Below are positions 1-6,861 of a stretch of DNA of 11,764 bases, piece after piece. A program made the translations under genes and the position numbers. The notes under the pieces were generated by a model. That model worked only from the letters and a program-made list of their open reading frames with translations. It searched no databases and had not been told where the DNA came from. The stretch comes from Methanosarcinales archaeon (GTDB lineage Archaea > Nanobdellota > Nanobdellia > Woesearchaeales > CG1-02-33-12). Numbering within the stretch: position 1 is the first letter of the stretch; each line of letters begins with the position of its first letter. Location: contig JAFCBX010000011.1 of NCBI GenBank assembly GCA_017610505.1, forward strand, positions 1 through 11,764. The letters run 5' to 3'.

Positions 1-1
1 G

Positions 2-1366
2 GAGTCAACAGATTGTTCATTATATTTTTATGAACTAAAAAAAAGGGAAGAGAAAGAAAAAAATAATGAAGTTTTAAGGGAACTTTGCAAGTCATACTAC
101 ACTTTATTTGACCATCCATTCACAAAAAAATACTTTAATAGCATAACAAAAAAAGAATATGAAGAAAAAAATATTTTTAAAGATATTACCTTATTTGAGA
201 ATAATTTAAGACAGAAACTTGACAGTAAACTAAATGTATGTTTAGTTGTTCTTGATTGTGTAAGGGCTAAAAACTTGAGTTGTTATGGTTATGATAAAAA
301 AACTTCTCCTTTTCTTGATAAACTAAAAAACAAGAGTATTTTCTTTGAAAATGCATTTTCAAACTCTAATTGGACACTTCCTTCGCATTCTACCATGCTT
401 ACTGGAAAAATTCCAAGTGAACACGGTGCTTGGGGGGGAGTAAATGCCCGTTTAGATGAAAAGCAAATTAGGCTTCCACAACTTCTTAAATATAAGGGCT
501 ACCAAACAATAGGTTGTTTTTCAATAGTGTTTATGAGTCCAATGTTTGGTACTGCAAAAGGATTTGATTTTTACGAACAGGGACCAATAGAAGAATTTCT
601 TCTTAATCCTGCACCAATAATAATTCAAAACGCATTAGAAAATGTTAAACCTGGTAAACCTTTCTTTATGATGCTAAACTTTGCAGATTCACATACCCCA
701 TACAAGACACTTTATCATGAGATGGGTTATCCCCTTGCTGATACAGACAGACCGTTAAACAAAAATCTTAGCTTTGAACCCTATGATGAGGGTGAGCTAA
801 AAAATACCATAAATTGCTATGATGATGGAATAAAATATATGGACAAGCAGCTTGAATACCTCAAAAGCATTTTGCCTGATAATACATTATTTATCATTAC
901 ATCAGATCATGGCCAGGTATTTAATGAATACAAAGGATATGCATTCCAAAATGATAAGGCCGGGCTGTATGATGAGGTTATTCACGTGCCCCTGATTATC
1001 CACCATCCTAATCTAAATCCAAGAATAATTAAGGACTTGTTTCCCTTAAAAAACATCTTTAGATTTATTCTTGATTTTGTTGATGGAAAGGAAAACATAA
1101 AGACAGAAGAGTATGTAATATCAGAAAGTGACGCATTTCTTGGGAATTTCAAGATGTTTGGAAGAAAAGAGTTCAAATACAATAAAGTGGGGGTAAGAAC
1201 AAAATCATACAAATTTATAATTAGTGGAGATGGAAGTAAATCACTTTTTAAGCTTCCAGATGAAAAAAATAATCTCTATGGCCAGCCTGAATATAAAGAA
1301 ATAGCAGAAAAGCTTGAAAAAATAATCATGGAAAATTCAAAACTGCCCCTTGAAGAAGTAAGATGA
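2..1366 (+). CDS. Sulfatase-like AlkP-superfamily hydrolase/transferase with Thr nucleophile, 5'-partial
   Basis: The frame is open from the left edge to TGA at 1364-1366 with no in-frame ATG, GTG or earlier TTG, so the true start lies outside the window. The TTG at 275 is an internal Leu of the conserved KNLSCYGY stretch. Just before it comes VVLDCVRA (about 245-268), the usual first metal-binding Asp region of S1-type sulfatases. NWTLPSHSTMLTG follows, with Thr at 374-376 where true sulfatases have the Cys or Ser made into formylglycine. ADSHTPY, TSDHGQ and a VPLIIHHP strand complete the fold. A Thr here suggests phosphate-ester or phosphoglycerol-type transfer rather than FGly sulfatase chemistry (inference). 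At least 80 charged residues precede the core, which is longer than usual, and no membrane segment is visible. It overlaps the PHP gene by ATGA. The superfamily is sure; the substrate is unknown. Confidence 0.88.
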   Translation, partial: ESTDCSLYFYELKKREEKEKNNEVLRELCKSYYTLFDHPFTKKYFNSITKKEYEEKNIFKDITLFENNLRQKLDSKLNVCLVVLDCVRAKNLSCYGYDKKTSPFLDKLKNKSIFFENAFSNSNWTLPSHSTMLTGKIPSEHGAWGGVNARLDEKQIRLPQLLKYKGYQTIGCFSIVFMSPMFGTAKGFDFYEQGPIEEFLLNPAPIIIQNALENVKPGKPFFMMLNFADSHTPYKTLYHEMGYPLADTDRPLNKNLSFEPYDEGELKNTINCYDDGIKYMDKQLEYLKSILPDNTLFIITSDHGQVFNEYKGYAFQNDKAGLYDEVIHVPLIIHHPNLNPRIIKDLFPLKNIFRFILDFVDGKENIKTEEYVISESDAFLGNFKMFGRKEFKYNKVGVRTKSYKFIISGDGSKSLFKLPDEKNNLYGQPEYKEIAEKLEKIIMENSKLPLEEVR

Positions 1367-2076
1367 AACCAGAATTCAAAAGATTCAATGATTTAAAGCA
1401 AGAGGACATCAACTTAGATTTCCATATACACACAAACTATACAGATGGTCATTCAACTCCTGAAGAGATGGTTAATAAGGCCATTCAATTAAAACTAAAT
1501 GCAATTGCATTCACAGAGCACGTTAACAAGACAAGTGAATGGTTTGATGAATTTAGCGAGAGAATAAACTCGTTAAAGAAAAATAAAAACATAGAAGTCT
1601 TCTTGGGTATTGAGGCAAAGGCACTTGATTTTAGTGGTAGCTTAGACGCTACTGAAGAAATGATAAAAAAATCAGACCTTGTTGTTGGTGTTGTCCATAG
1701 GTATCCTGATGGAAATGGCGGTTTGATACCAATTCAAGATGTAAAAGAGATAGGCATGGAAAAGACAGCAGAAACAGAATTTAGGCTCGCAATGGGAATA
1801 CTTGACAATGGAAATGTTGATGTGCTTGGCCACCCTTTTGGAGTTTATTCAAAATTCTTTACACAATTGCCCGAGGATTATATGAGAAAACTCATGAAAA
1901 AAGCAGTTGAAAAAAACATTGCAATAGAAGTCAATACAAAATATCTCTTAGAAAACAAGAAATTCTTTAGATTATTGGGAGAGATTAATCCTTGTGTGTC
2001 AATAGGCTCAGATGCGCATCATATAGATGAAATTGCAAAAGATTTTGATATCATAAAAGAGGAGATAAAAAAATGA
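1363..2076 (+). CDS. PHP-domain metal-dependent phosphoesterase
   Basis: This is a complete 237-residue PHP domain, close to the length of the stand-alone YcdX/histidinol-phosphatase-like family. All the usual metal ligands can be seen: HIH at 21-23, Asp28, His53 in TEH, Glu84 in GIEAK, His112, His157 in GHP, and Asp217-x-His219 in GSDAHH. The family binds two or three divalent metals and hydrolyses phosphate esters, and the complete ligand set argues for an active cytoplasmic enzyme. The start overlaps the preceding stop as ATGA and its own stop overlaps the next start the same way, so translation is probably coupled. In this setting it may remove a phosphate from a sugar or sugar-acid intermediate; that is inference from neighbours, and no substrate can be read from the sequence. 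Confidence 0.9.
   Translation: MKPEFKRFNDLKQEDINLDFHIHTNYTDGHSTPEEMVNKAIQLKLNAIAFTEHVNKTSEWFDEFSERINSLKKNKNIEVFLGIEAKALDFSGSLDATEEMIKKSDLVVGVVHRYPDGNGGLIPIQDVKEIGMEKTAETEFRLAMGILDNGNVDVLGHPFGVYSKFFTQLPEDYMRKLMKKAVEKNIAIEVNTKYLLENKKFFRLLGEINPCVSIGSDAHHIDEIAKDFDIIKEEIKK
2059..2065 (+). promoter_or_regulatory. Shine-Dalgarno-like site for the ATP-grasp gene
   Basis: GAGGAGA lies seven bases before the ATG at 2073, inside the last codons of the PHP gene. It supports that start and is one of only two good ribosome-binding sites seen in the window. Confidence 0.5.
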
Positions 2077-3140
2077 AACTAAATATTATGGTTACAGCTG
2101 CAGGCAGTGCAATTGCTCAGGGAATAATGAAATCACTTAAGATGTCGAGCCTTGACTTTAATTTAATCACAACAGATACCCAGCCATATGCTGCTGGATT
2201 ATACAGGGGAAAATCAGGGTATATTGTTCCTATGGCAAGAGAGGAAAATTTCATTGATGAAATTATAAAAATCTGCAACAAGGAGAATATTGACTGTGTT
2301 TTCATTGGAACAGATTATGAACTTCTGAAGTTTGCTGAAAACAAAGAAAGAATAGAAAAAGAAACAAATGCAAAGGTTGTGGTCAGCAGCCCAGAAGCAA
2401 TAAGAATAGCAGATGACAAGTGGCTAACTCATAAATTTTTTGTAGATAACAACTTGCCCTATATACCATCTGTTCTTTCAGATGATGTTGATGAATTACT
2501 TAAGAAAGAGGGATTTCCATTGATAATAAAGCCAAGGATAGGTGATTCATCAAAAGACACATTTATTGTTAGAAACAAAGAAGAGCTTGACAAAAAGCTT
2601 GATTATGTTCTTAACAAAAAACCAGACAACAAATACCTTTCAGAAAGTCCTGGTTTTATAGTCCAGAAATACCTTCCAAACAAAGAAGATGAATTCACAT
2701 CAACAACACTTACTTTTGACAAAAAATGCTATGGTGTTCTCTCAATGAACCGGGAGATGAAGTATCCCGGCCATACAACAAAGGCAATAATAAAAGATTT
2801 TCCCGAAATAGACCGGCAGGTAAAAAAAATTGCTGAAATATTTGATGCATTTGGGCCTGCAAACTTCCAATCAAGGATTATGAATGGAATCCCTTTAGTT
2901 TTTGAGATAAACTGCAGATTTTCAGGAACAACACCCTTTTGTGCAGAGCTTTGCTTTAACACAGTTGAGGCAGCAGTAAGGCACATAGTGCTAAAGGAAA
3001 AAATCCCTAATTTAAAACACAAAAATGGAATCATACTAAGATATTTCAATGAGGTTTTCATACCTCACGACAACATTGAGCAGATTAAGAAGAACAAGTT
3101 CATAAAAAACCCAAATTCAGAAATAAACAAAGTGTTTTAA
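2073..3140 (+). CDS. ATP-grasp ligase, carbamoyl-phosphate-synthase large-subunit-like
   Basis: The 355-residue protein has a Rossmann-like pre-ATP-grasp domain (about 1-115, starting with MVTAAGSAIAQGI) and an ATP-grasp domain (about 116-310). Visible ATP and Mg sites are Lys153 in IIKPRIG, the VQKY clamp near 197-200, Glu207, FQSR near 265-268 and the FEINCRFSG motif (Glu278, Asn280, Arg282). The fold joins a carboxylate, activated as acyl phosphate, to an amine or similar nucleophile. Related stand-alone CarB-like proteins are common in surface-polysaccharide loci, where they are thought to place amide-linked groups on sugars. A role on the amino sugar made by the DegT neighbour is therefore plausible but unproven. 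The start is supported by an ATGA overlap and a GAGGAGA site. One base separates its stop from the next gene. Confidence 0.9.
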   Translation: MKLNIMVTAAGSAIAQGIMKSLKMSSLDFNLITTDTQPYAAGLYRGKSGYIVPMAREENFIDEIIKICNKENIDCVFIGTDYELLKFAENKERIEKETNAKVVVSSPEAIRIADDKWLTHKFFVDNNLPYIPSVLSDDVDELLKKEGFPLIIKPRIGDSSKDTFIVRNKEELDKKLDYVLNKKPDNKYLSESPGFIVQKYLPNKEDEFTSTTLTFDKKCYGVLSMNREMKYPGHTTKAIIKDFPEIDRQVKKIAEIFDAFGPANFQSRIMNGIPLVFEINCRFSGTTPFCAELCFNTVEAAVRHIVLKEKIPNLKHKNGIILRYFNEVFIPHDNIEQIKKNKFIKNPNSEINKVF

Positions 3141-3141
3141 G

Positions 3142-3879
3142 ATGAAAAAAATCCTAATAACCGGAAGCAGAGGAAGAATCGGAACAGACCTTAAAGATTT
3201 CCTAAAAAATGATTATGAGATTTTAGAGTTTGAAAAAGGGGATGAACTGTCTGAAGAAAAATTCAATGTAGATGCAATTATTCATCTTGCTGCACTTACT
3301 CCAAGAAAAGATAAAAAATTCTCGTTAAAAGAATACATTAAAGTTAATGTTGAGCTTACAAAGAAAATACTCTTTTACTCATCTAAAAATAATGTTAAAA
3401 CAGTAATAATTCCAACAAGCTGGAGCTGGATGTTTAAATTAGGAGATTATCAATATTCAAAATTGCTCCAGGAAAAGGTTGCCCAAAAATACAGGGAACT
3501 TGGCCTTAATGTAATCACAATTGAGTTTCCTGAAGTTATCAACAAAAGTTACAAAGGAATAATAAAAATCTTAACTGATGGGATTAAAAACAATCAGGAA
3601 ACAGTTGTTGACAGTGTAAATATTAGCACAATCACAACAGAAGCAATTGCAAAAGTCTTCAGCGAATTTATTGAAGGGAAAGCAAAGAAAGCAAATAATA
3701 TTTACAAAAACTCAATCAATGTATTTAATCTTTATGAAAGAGTTAAAGAAATAATAAAAAAAGAATCTCCTGAGAATATAAAATATCTTAAAAAAGGAGT
3801 TAAAAAAATAAGAACTCCAATTATAAATGATGACAAAACAATAATTTTTCCTGATTTTGAAATAGAAAAAAGAGGTTAA
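3142..3879 (+). CDS. Short NAD(P)-dependent SDR epimerase/dehydratase
   Basis: The Rossmann glycine motif GSRGRIG is at 8-14, the HLAA strand end at 48-51, and YxxxK (Tyr103 to Lys107, within DYQYSK) is in the place of the SDR catalytic pair; the Ser is probably in PTSWSW (93 or 95). At 245 residues it is shorter than typical extended SDRs such as GalE or RmlB (about 300 or more), mainly in the C-terminal substrate-binding half, and resembles RmlD-like reductases in compactness. Its likely role is reduction, epimerisation or dehydration of a nucleotide-linked sugar. The start comes one base after the previous stop and no ribosome-binding site is seen. The C-terminal third is lysine-rich and low in complexity. 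The exact reaction cannot be read. Confidence 0.82.
   Translation: MKKILITGSRGRIGTDLKDFLKNDYEILEFEKGDELSEEKFNVDAIIHLAALTPRKDKKFSLKEYIKVNVELTKKILFYSSKNNVKTVIIPTSWSWMFKLGDYQYSKLLQEKVAQKYRELGLNVITIEFPEVINKSYKGIIKILTDGIKNNQETVVDSVNISTITTEAIAKVFSEFIEGKAKKANNIYKNSINVFNLYERVKEIIKKESPENIKYLKKGVKKIRTPIINDDKTIIFPDFEIEKRG
3872..3876 (+). promoter_or_regulatory. Shine-Dalgarno-like site for the aminotransferase gene
   Basis: GAGGT sits seven bases before the ATG at 3884, in the last codons of the SDR gene, and supports that start. Confidence 0.45.
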
Positions 3880-3883
3880 TAAA

Positions 3884-5023
3884 ATGGAATGGAAAATACC
3901 TTTGTTCAAAACATATTCAGATGAAGAAGATGTAGAAGCAGTTGCAAAAGTGATAAGAAGGGGCACTTACTGGGCCAATGGTCAAGAAATTGAGCAGTTT
4001 GAGAAGAAGATAGCAGATTATCTTGGAGTTAAGTATGCCTTGGCATTTAACTCAGGAACATCTGCTTTACATATACTGCTTTTGGCACATGATGTCAAAG
4101 GCAAAGAAGTCATTGTTCCATCTTTTACTTTTATAGCTACAGCTAATGCAGTTATACTTGCCGGGGGAAAGCCAGTTTTTGCTGAATCAGAGCCAGAGAC
4201 TTTTGGCCTTGATGCAGAGGATGTTGAAAAAAGAATTACCAATAAAACAAAAGCAATAATTCCATTGCACTATGGCGGTTTTCCTTCAAGAGATATTGAA
4301 AAATTGAGAGAAATTGCAGATAAAAATAACCTTTTATTGATTGAGGATGCAGCAGAATCAATTGGTTCCCACATAAATGGAAAAAAAATAGGAACTTTTG
4401 GTGATTCTGCAATACTCAGCTTCTGCCAAAACAAAGTTTTAGCCATAGGAGAAGGAGGAATGATTGTAACAGATTCAGAAGAGATATATGAAAAAGCAAA
4501 ATTATTAAGATCCCATGGCAGAGTAGAGTTAACAGAGGATTATTTCTCTTCAACAAAAGATAATGACTATATTAAAGCTGGCTATAATTTCAGAATGCCA
4601 ACAATCTGTGCAGCACTTGGGCTTTCACAGTTTAACAAGATTGAAAAAATCATAAAAATAAGAAGAGAACATGGACATTACCTTAGTGAATCTCTCTCAA
4701 AAATTGATGCTATAACAATTCCAAAAGAGCTTGAAAATCACTTTCAGGTCTACCAAATGTACACAATACAGTTAAAAGATAAAAAAACAAGGGATGCTTT
4801 ACAACAACATTTGGTAAAAAACGGAATAATGAACAAGATATACTTTGAGCCGGTCCACCTTAAGACGCTCTACAAAAAGGACTATGGATACAAGGAAGGG
4901 GATTTGCCAAAAACAGAAACATTATCAAATAATGTATTGAATATACCTCTTTATCCTGATATGAAAAAAGATGATTTGGATTATATGATAAAAACAATAC
5001 AGGATTTTTTCAAAAATAAGTGA
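3884..5023 (+). CDS. DegT/DnrJ/EryC1/StrS-family PLP sugar aminotransferase
   Basis: The 379 residues match the normal family length. Family features in order are: the YWANGQEIEQFE substrate loop near 29-40, NSGTSAL near 56-62 (phosphate binding), Asp155 in IEDAAES (pyridine nitrogen), and SFCQNKVLAIGEGG with Lys184 as the Schiff-base lysine. The family transfers an amino group, usually from glutamate, to a keto-sugar nucleotide, giving a 3- or 4-amino sugar. The keto sugar would be made by an SDR dehydratase, and one lies on each side of this gene, so the trio forms a plausible amino-sugar route. In most relatives a His stands where Cys181 is found (SFHxxK), a small deviation to check. ATG 3884 is supported by GAGGT upstream. 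The position that is aminated cannot be told from sequence. Confidence 0.95.
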   Translation: MEWKIPLFKTYSDEEDVEAVAKVIRRGTYWANGQEIEQFEKKIADYLGVKYALAFNSGTSALHILLLAHDVKGKEVIVPSFTFIATANAVILAGGKPVFAESEPETFGLDAEDVEKRITNKTKAIIPLHYGGFPSRDIEKLREIADKNNLLLIEDAAESIGSHINGKKIGTFGDSAILSFCQNKVLAIGEGGMIVTDSEEIYEKAKLLRSHGRVELTEDYFSSTKDNDYIKAGYNFRMPTICAALGLSQFNKIEKIIKIRREHGHYLSESLSKIDAITIPKELENHFQVYQMYTIQLKDKKTRDALQQHLVKNGIMNKIYFEPVHLKTLYKKDYGYKEGDLPKTETLSNNVLNIPLYPDMKKDDLDYMIKTIQDFFKNK

Positions 5024-5028
5024 TAAAA

Positions 5029-6408
5029 ATGAAAGAACTAAACAAAATATTAGTAAATAACTCAGCTACAATAAAAGAAGCAATGAGGGTTATAGACCGG
5101 GGAGCAATAAAAACAGCAATAGTTGTAGACAAATCAAACAAGCTTTGTGGAATGGTAACTGATGGTGACATAAGAAGAGGAATATTAAGGGGAATAGGTA
5201 TTGATGAAAAGGTTTCTGAGGTTATGAATAAAAATCCTGTTTATGCTAATGTGAACAGTACAAAGGATGACATATTGAATATAATAAAGAAAAAAAAGAG
5301 TGTACTCAACCTTCCTTTAGTTGATGAAAATAAAGTAGTGAAGGATTTTGTAGTTGTGTCTAAGGGAACAGAAATATCTTATTTTAATAAGGGTTTAATA
5401 GTCAAAAACCACATTAAAAAAATACTTGTCATAGGTGGTGCAGGTTACATCGGCTCTGTTCTTGTAAGAAAACTTCTTAACAAGGGTTATGAAGTTAATG
5501 TTTTAGATAACTTCACGTATGGAAAAAAGTCTCTTGAAGGAATTAAATTAAATCCAAAACTAAAAATAATAGAGGGCGATACAAGGCATATAAGCTATGT
5601 AAGCGAGGCATTGCAGGATGTTGATGCAGTTGTTCATTTAGCAGAAATTGTTGGGGATCCTGCATGTGCATTAGACACAAGAAAAACACAAGAAATAAAC
5701 TATCTTGCGACAAGGACAATAGCGCTTATGTGCAAGCACTTCCAAATAAACCGCATGGTTTATGCATCCTCATGCAGTGTTTATGGTGCATCAAAAGGAA
5801 ATGAGCTATTGAATGAGGAATCAGAGCTTAATCCTGTTTCTTTATACGCAAAGATGAAGATCGCATCTGAGAACGCACTGACCGAGATGATGGATGAAAA
5901 TTTCAGGCCAACCACATTAAGGCTTAGCACTGTTTTTGGTTTTTCACACAGGCCAAGATTTGATTTAGTTGTCAACCTGCTTACAGCAAAGGCATTGAAG
6001 GAGAATAAAATAACTATATTTGGAGGTGACCAGTGGAGGCCAAACGTTCATGTTGCAGATGTTGCAGACACAATAATATCTGTTCTGGAGGCTCCGATTG
6101 ATGCTGTTGGAGGAAAAACCTTTAATGTTGGAACAGAAGAGAACAACTACACAATCAATAAGATAGGTGAGCTGATAAAAGAGGCAGTCCCTTCAGCAAA
6201 TGTTGTTATAGAAGACAAGGATGTTGACAAAAGAGATTATAAAGTGGATTTCAGTAGGATAAGAAAAACTCTTGGAATCAAAATGAGAATGAGTGTGTCT
6301 GATGGGATAAAAGAAATAAAAGAAGCTTTTGAAAAAAATCCTGATTTGGATTACACTAAAAGAAGATATAGCAACATTAAATTTTTAGAAAAGAATCATC
6401 TTAAATAA
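5029..6408 (+). CDS. CBS-domain pair fused to extended SDR (NDP-sugar epimerase/dehydratase)
   Basis: From ATG 5029 the protein has 459 residues. Residues 1 to about 110 form a tandem CBS module, with VTDGDIRRG at 43-51 and SEVMNKNP at 63-70. This is the type normally fused to sugar nucleotidyltransferases in nonulosonic-acid and polysaccharide loci. A linker leads to an extended SDR from about 130: GGAGYIGS at 136-143, VVHLAEIVGD, YASSCSVYG, the catalytic YAKMK (YxxxK) and WRPNVHVADVA. The SDR half is complete and should act on an NDP-sugar; the CBS half may sense an adenine nucleotide (inference). A GTG at 5020 overlapping the previous stop would add three residues; I prefer ATG 5029 because it is a canonical start just past that stop and opens directly on the CBS sequence. 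It is the last gene of the left operon. The fusion is unusual. Confidence 0.9.
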   Translation: MKELNKILVNNSATIKEAMRVIDRGAIKTAIVVDKSNKLCGMVTDGDIRRGILRGIGIDEKVSEVMNKNPVYANVNSTKDDILNIIKKKKSVLNLPLVDENKVVKDFVVVSKGTEISYFNKGLIVKNHIKKILVIGGAGYIGSVLVRKLLNKGYEVNVLDNFTYGKKSLEGIKLNPKLKIIEGDTRHISYVSEALQDVDAVVHLAEIVGDPACALDTRKTQEINYLATRTIALMCKHFQINRMVYASSCSVYGASKGNELLNEESELNPVSLYAKMKIASENALTEMMDENFRPTTLRLSTVFGFSHRPRFDLVVNLLTAKALKENKITIFGGDQWRPNVHVADVADTIISVLEAPIDAVGGKTFNVGTEENNYTINKIGELIKEAVPSANVVIEDKDVDKRDYKVDFSRIRKTLGIKMRMSVSDGIKEIKEAFEKNPDLDYTKRRYSNIKFLEKNHLK

Positions 6409-6475
6409 TTGAATCATAAACCTCAACATACTTCTCAATAATATTACCCCAGTCGAAGTTCTTTTTTACTATCTC
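6401..6475 (-). pseudogene. C-terminal remnant of a GT4-like glycosyltransferase
   Basis: Reading the minus strand from 6475 down to TAA at 6403-6401 gives 24 codons: EIVKK followed by NFDWGNIIEKYVEVYDSII. The pattern N-F-x-W...I...Y...Y close to a stop is what family-4 glycosyltransferases show at their C-terminus. Upstream on that strand an in-frame TGA follows at once and no glycosyltransferase sequence continues, so the rest of the gene appears lost. Its 3' end overlaps the tail of the CBS-SDR gene, as expected for a convergent neighbour. The match is from memory of the family and the stretch is short, so chance is possible. Confidence 0.45.
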
Positions 6476-6490
6476 TCACTTTTTTTATTC
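6459..6490 (+). terminator. U-tract terminator of the left operon
   Basis: Two T runs (six at 6462-6467, seven at 6480-6486) within a pyrimidine-rich stretch follow the stop of the CBS-SDR gene by about 50 bases and precede the next promoter. Archaeal RNA polymerase can stop at such tracts without a hairpin. No strong stem is seen. Confidence 0.45.
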
Positions 6491-6493
6491 TTC

Positions 6494-6513
6494 AACAAAA
6501 ACATTTATAAACT
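6494..6513 (+). promoter_or_regulatory. Archaeal promoter (BRE + TATA) of the sulfate-activation operon
   Basis: TTTATAAA at 6504-6511 is a near-consensus archaeal TATA box preceded by an A-rich BRE-like stretch (6494-6503). Its centre is about 26 bases from the ATG at 6534, so transcription should begin at or next to the start codon and the mRNA would be essentially leaderless. That fits the absence of a Shine-Dalgarno site here. Confidence 0.7.
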
Positions 6514-6534
6514 TATACATAATTCTATGTATAA
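6513..6534. promoter_or_regulatory. Perfect inverted repeat, candidate operator of the RHH regulator
   Basis: TTATACATA at 6513-6521 and TATGTATAA at 6526-6534 are exact reverse complements with a four-base spacer. The element begins at the edge of the TATA box and ends on the first base of the start codon, so a bound dimer would block initiation. The next gene encodes a ribbon-helix-helix protein, a family that commonly represses its own operon through such repeats. Binding is inferred. Confidence 0.6.
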
Positions 6535-6860
6535 TGGAAAACAGGACAACAATACAGGTTTCAGAGGGCCTAAGGAAGAAGATAAGGGTTTTAGCTGCAA
6601 AGAGAGACATATCCTACCAGAAGCTTTTATCTGACATGATATCTGTTTTTGGAGAATTAGATAAAGACAAAACAATAATCTCAATACCAAGCAAGCTGGC
6701 AGACAAGCTTCACAACACTATCAAGGACACTGATTTTAAGACAATAAGCGAGTATGTCACTTTCCTTATCAGGCTGATTCTGTATGAAAAAGCAGAAAAA
6801 TCAAAAGAGATTGATGTAACCAAAGTCAAAAAAAGGCTAAAAAAATTAGGGTATTTTTAA
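6534..6860 (+). CDS. Tandem ribbon-helix-helix (CopG/Arc-like) regulator of the sulfate operon
   Basis: The 108-residue protein appears to hold two RHH units. The first, about 3-40, starts with strand TTIQVSEGL and has helices around AAKRDISYQKLLSDMI. The second, about 47-85, starts with TIISIPSKLADKL and continues with TISEYVTFLIRLIL. The C-terminal tail VKKRLKKLGYF (98-108) resembles the C-terminus of CysD proteins (E. coli CysD, from memory, ends in KKRQGYF). As first gene of the operon, with an inverted repeat at its start, it is a good candidate autorepressor and sulfate-operon regulator. The tail could contact CysD (inference). One base separates its TAA from cysD. The start is fixed by the TATA spacing; alternative DNA-free roles for the second unit are possible. 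Confidence 0.78.
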   Translation: MENRTTIQVSEGLRKKIRVLAAKRDISYQKLLSDMISVFGELDKDKTIISIPSKLADKLHNTIKDTDFKTISEYVTFLIRLILYEKAEKSKEIDVTKVKKRLKKLGYF

Positions 6861-6861
6861 A

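Noticed and set aside
120..182. A-rich runs near the left edge as a promoter or gene gap
   Set aside because: They are lysine codons of the open sulfatase-like frame, which continues through them without a stop.
275..277. TTG as start of the sulfatase-like gene
   Set aside because: The frame is open to the left edge and the conserved VVLDCVRAKN segment with the metal-binding Asp lies upstream, so this TTG is an internal Leu.
2729..3061. Minus-strand open frame inside the ATP-grasp gene
   Set aside because: It lies entirely opposite a gene with full ATP-grasp motifs, has no recognisable domain and no promoter.
5020..5022. GTG start for the CBS-SDR gene
   Set aside because: ATG at 5029 begins directly at the conserved CBS sequence and adds nothing unusual; the GTG would add only three residues. 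It remains possible.
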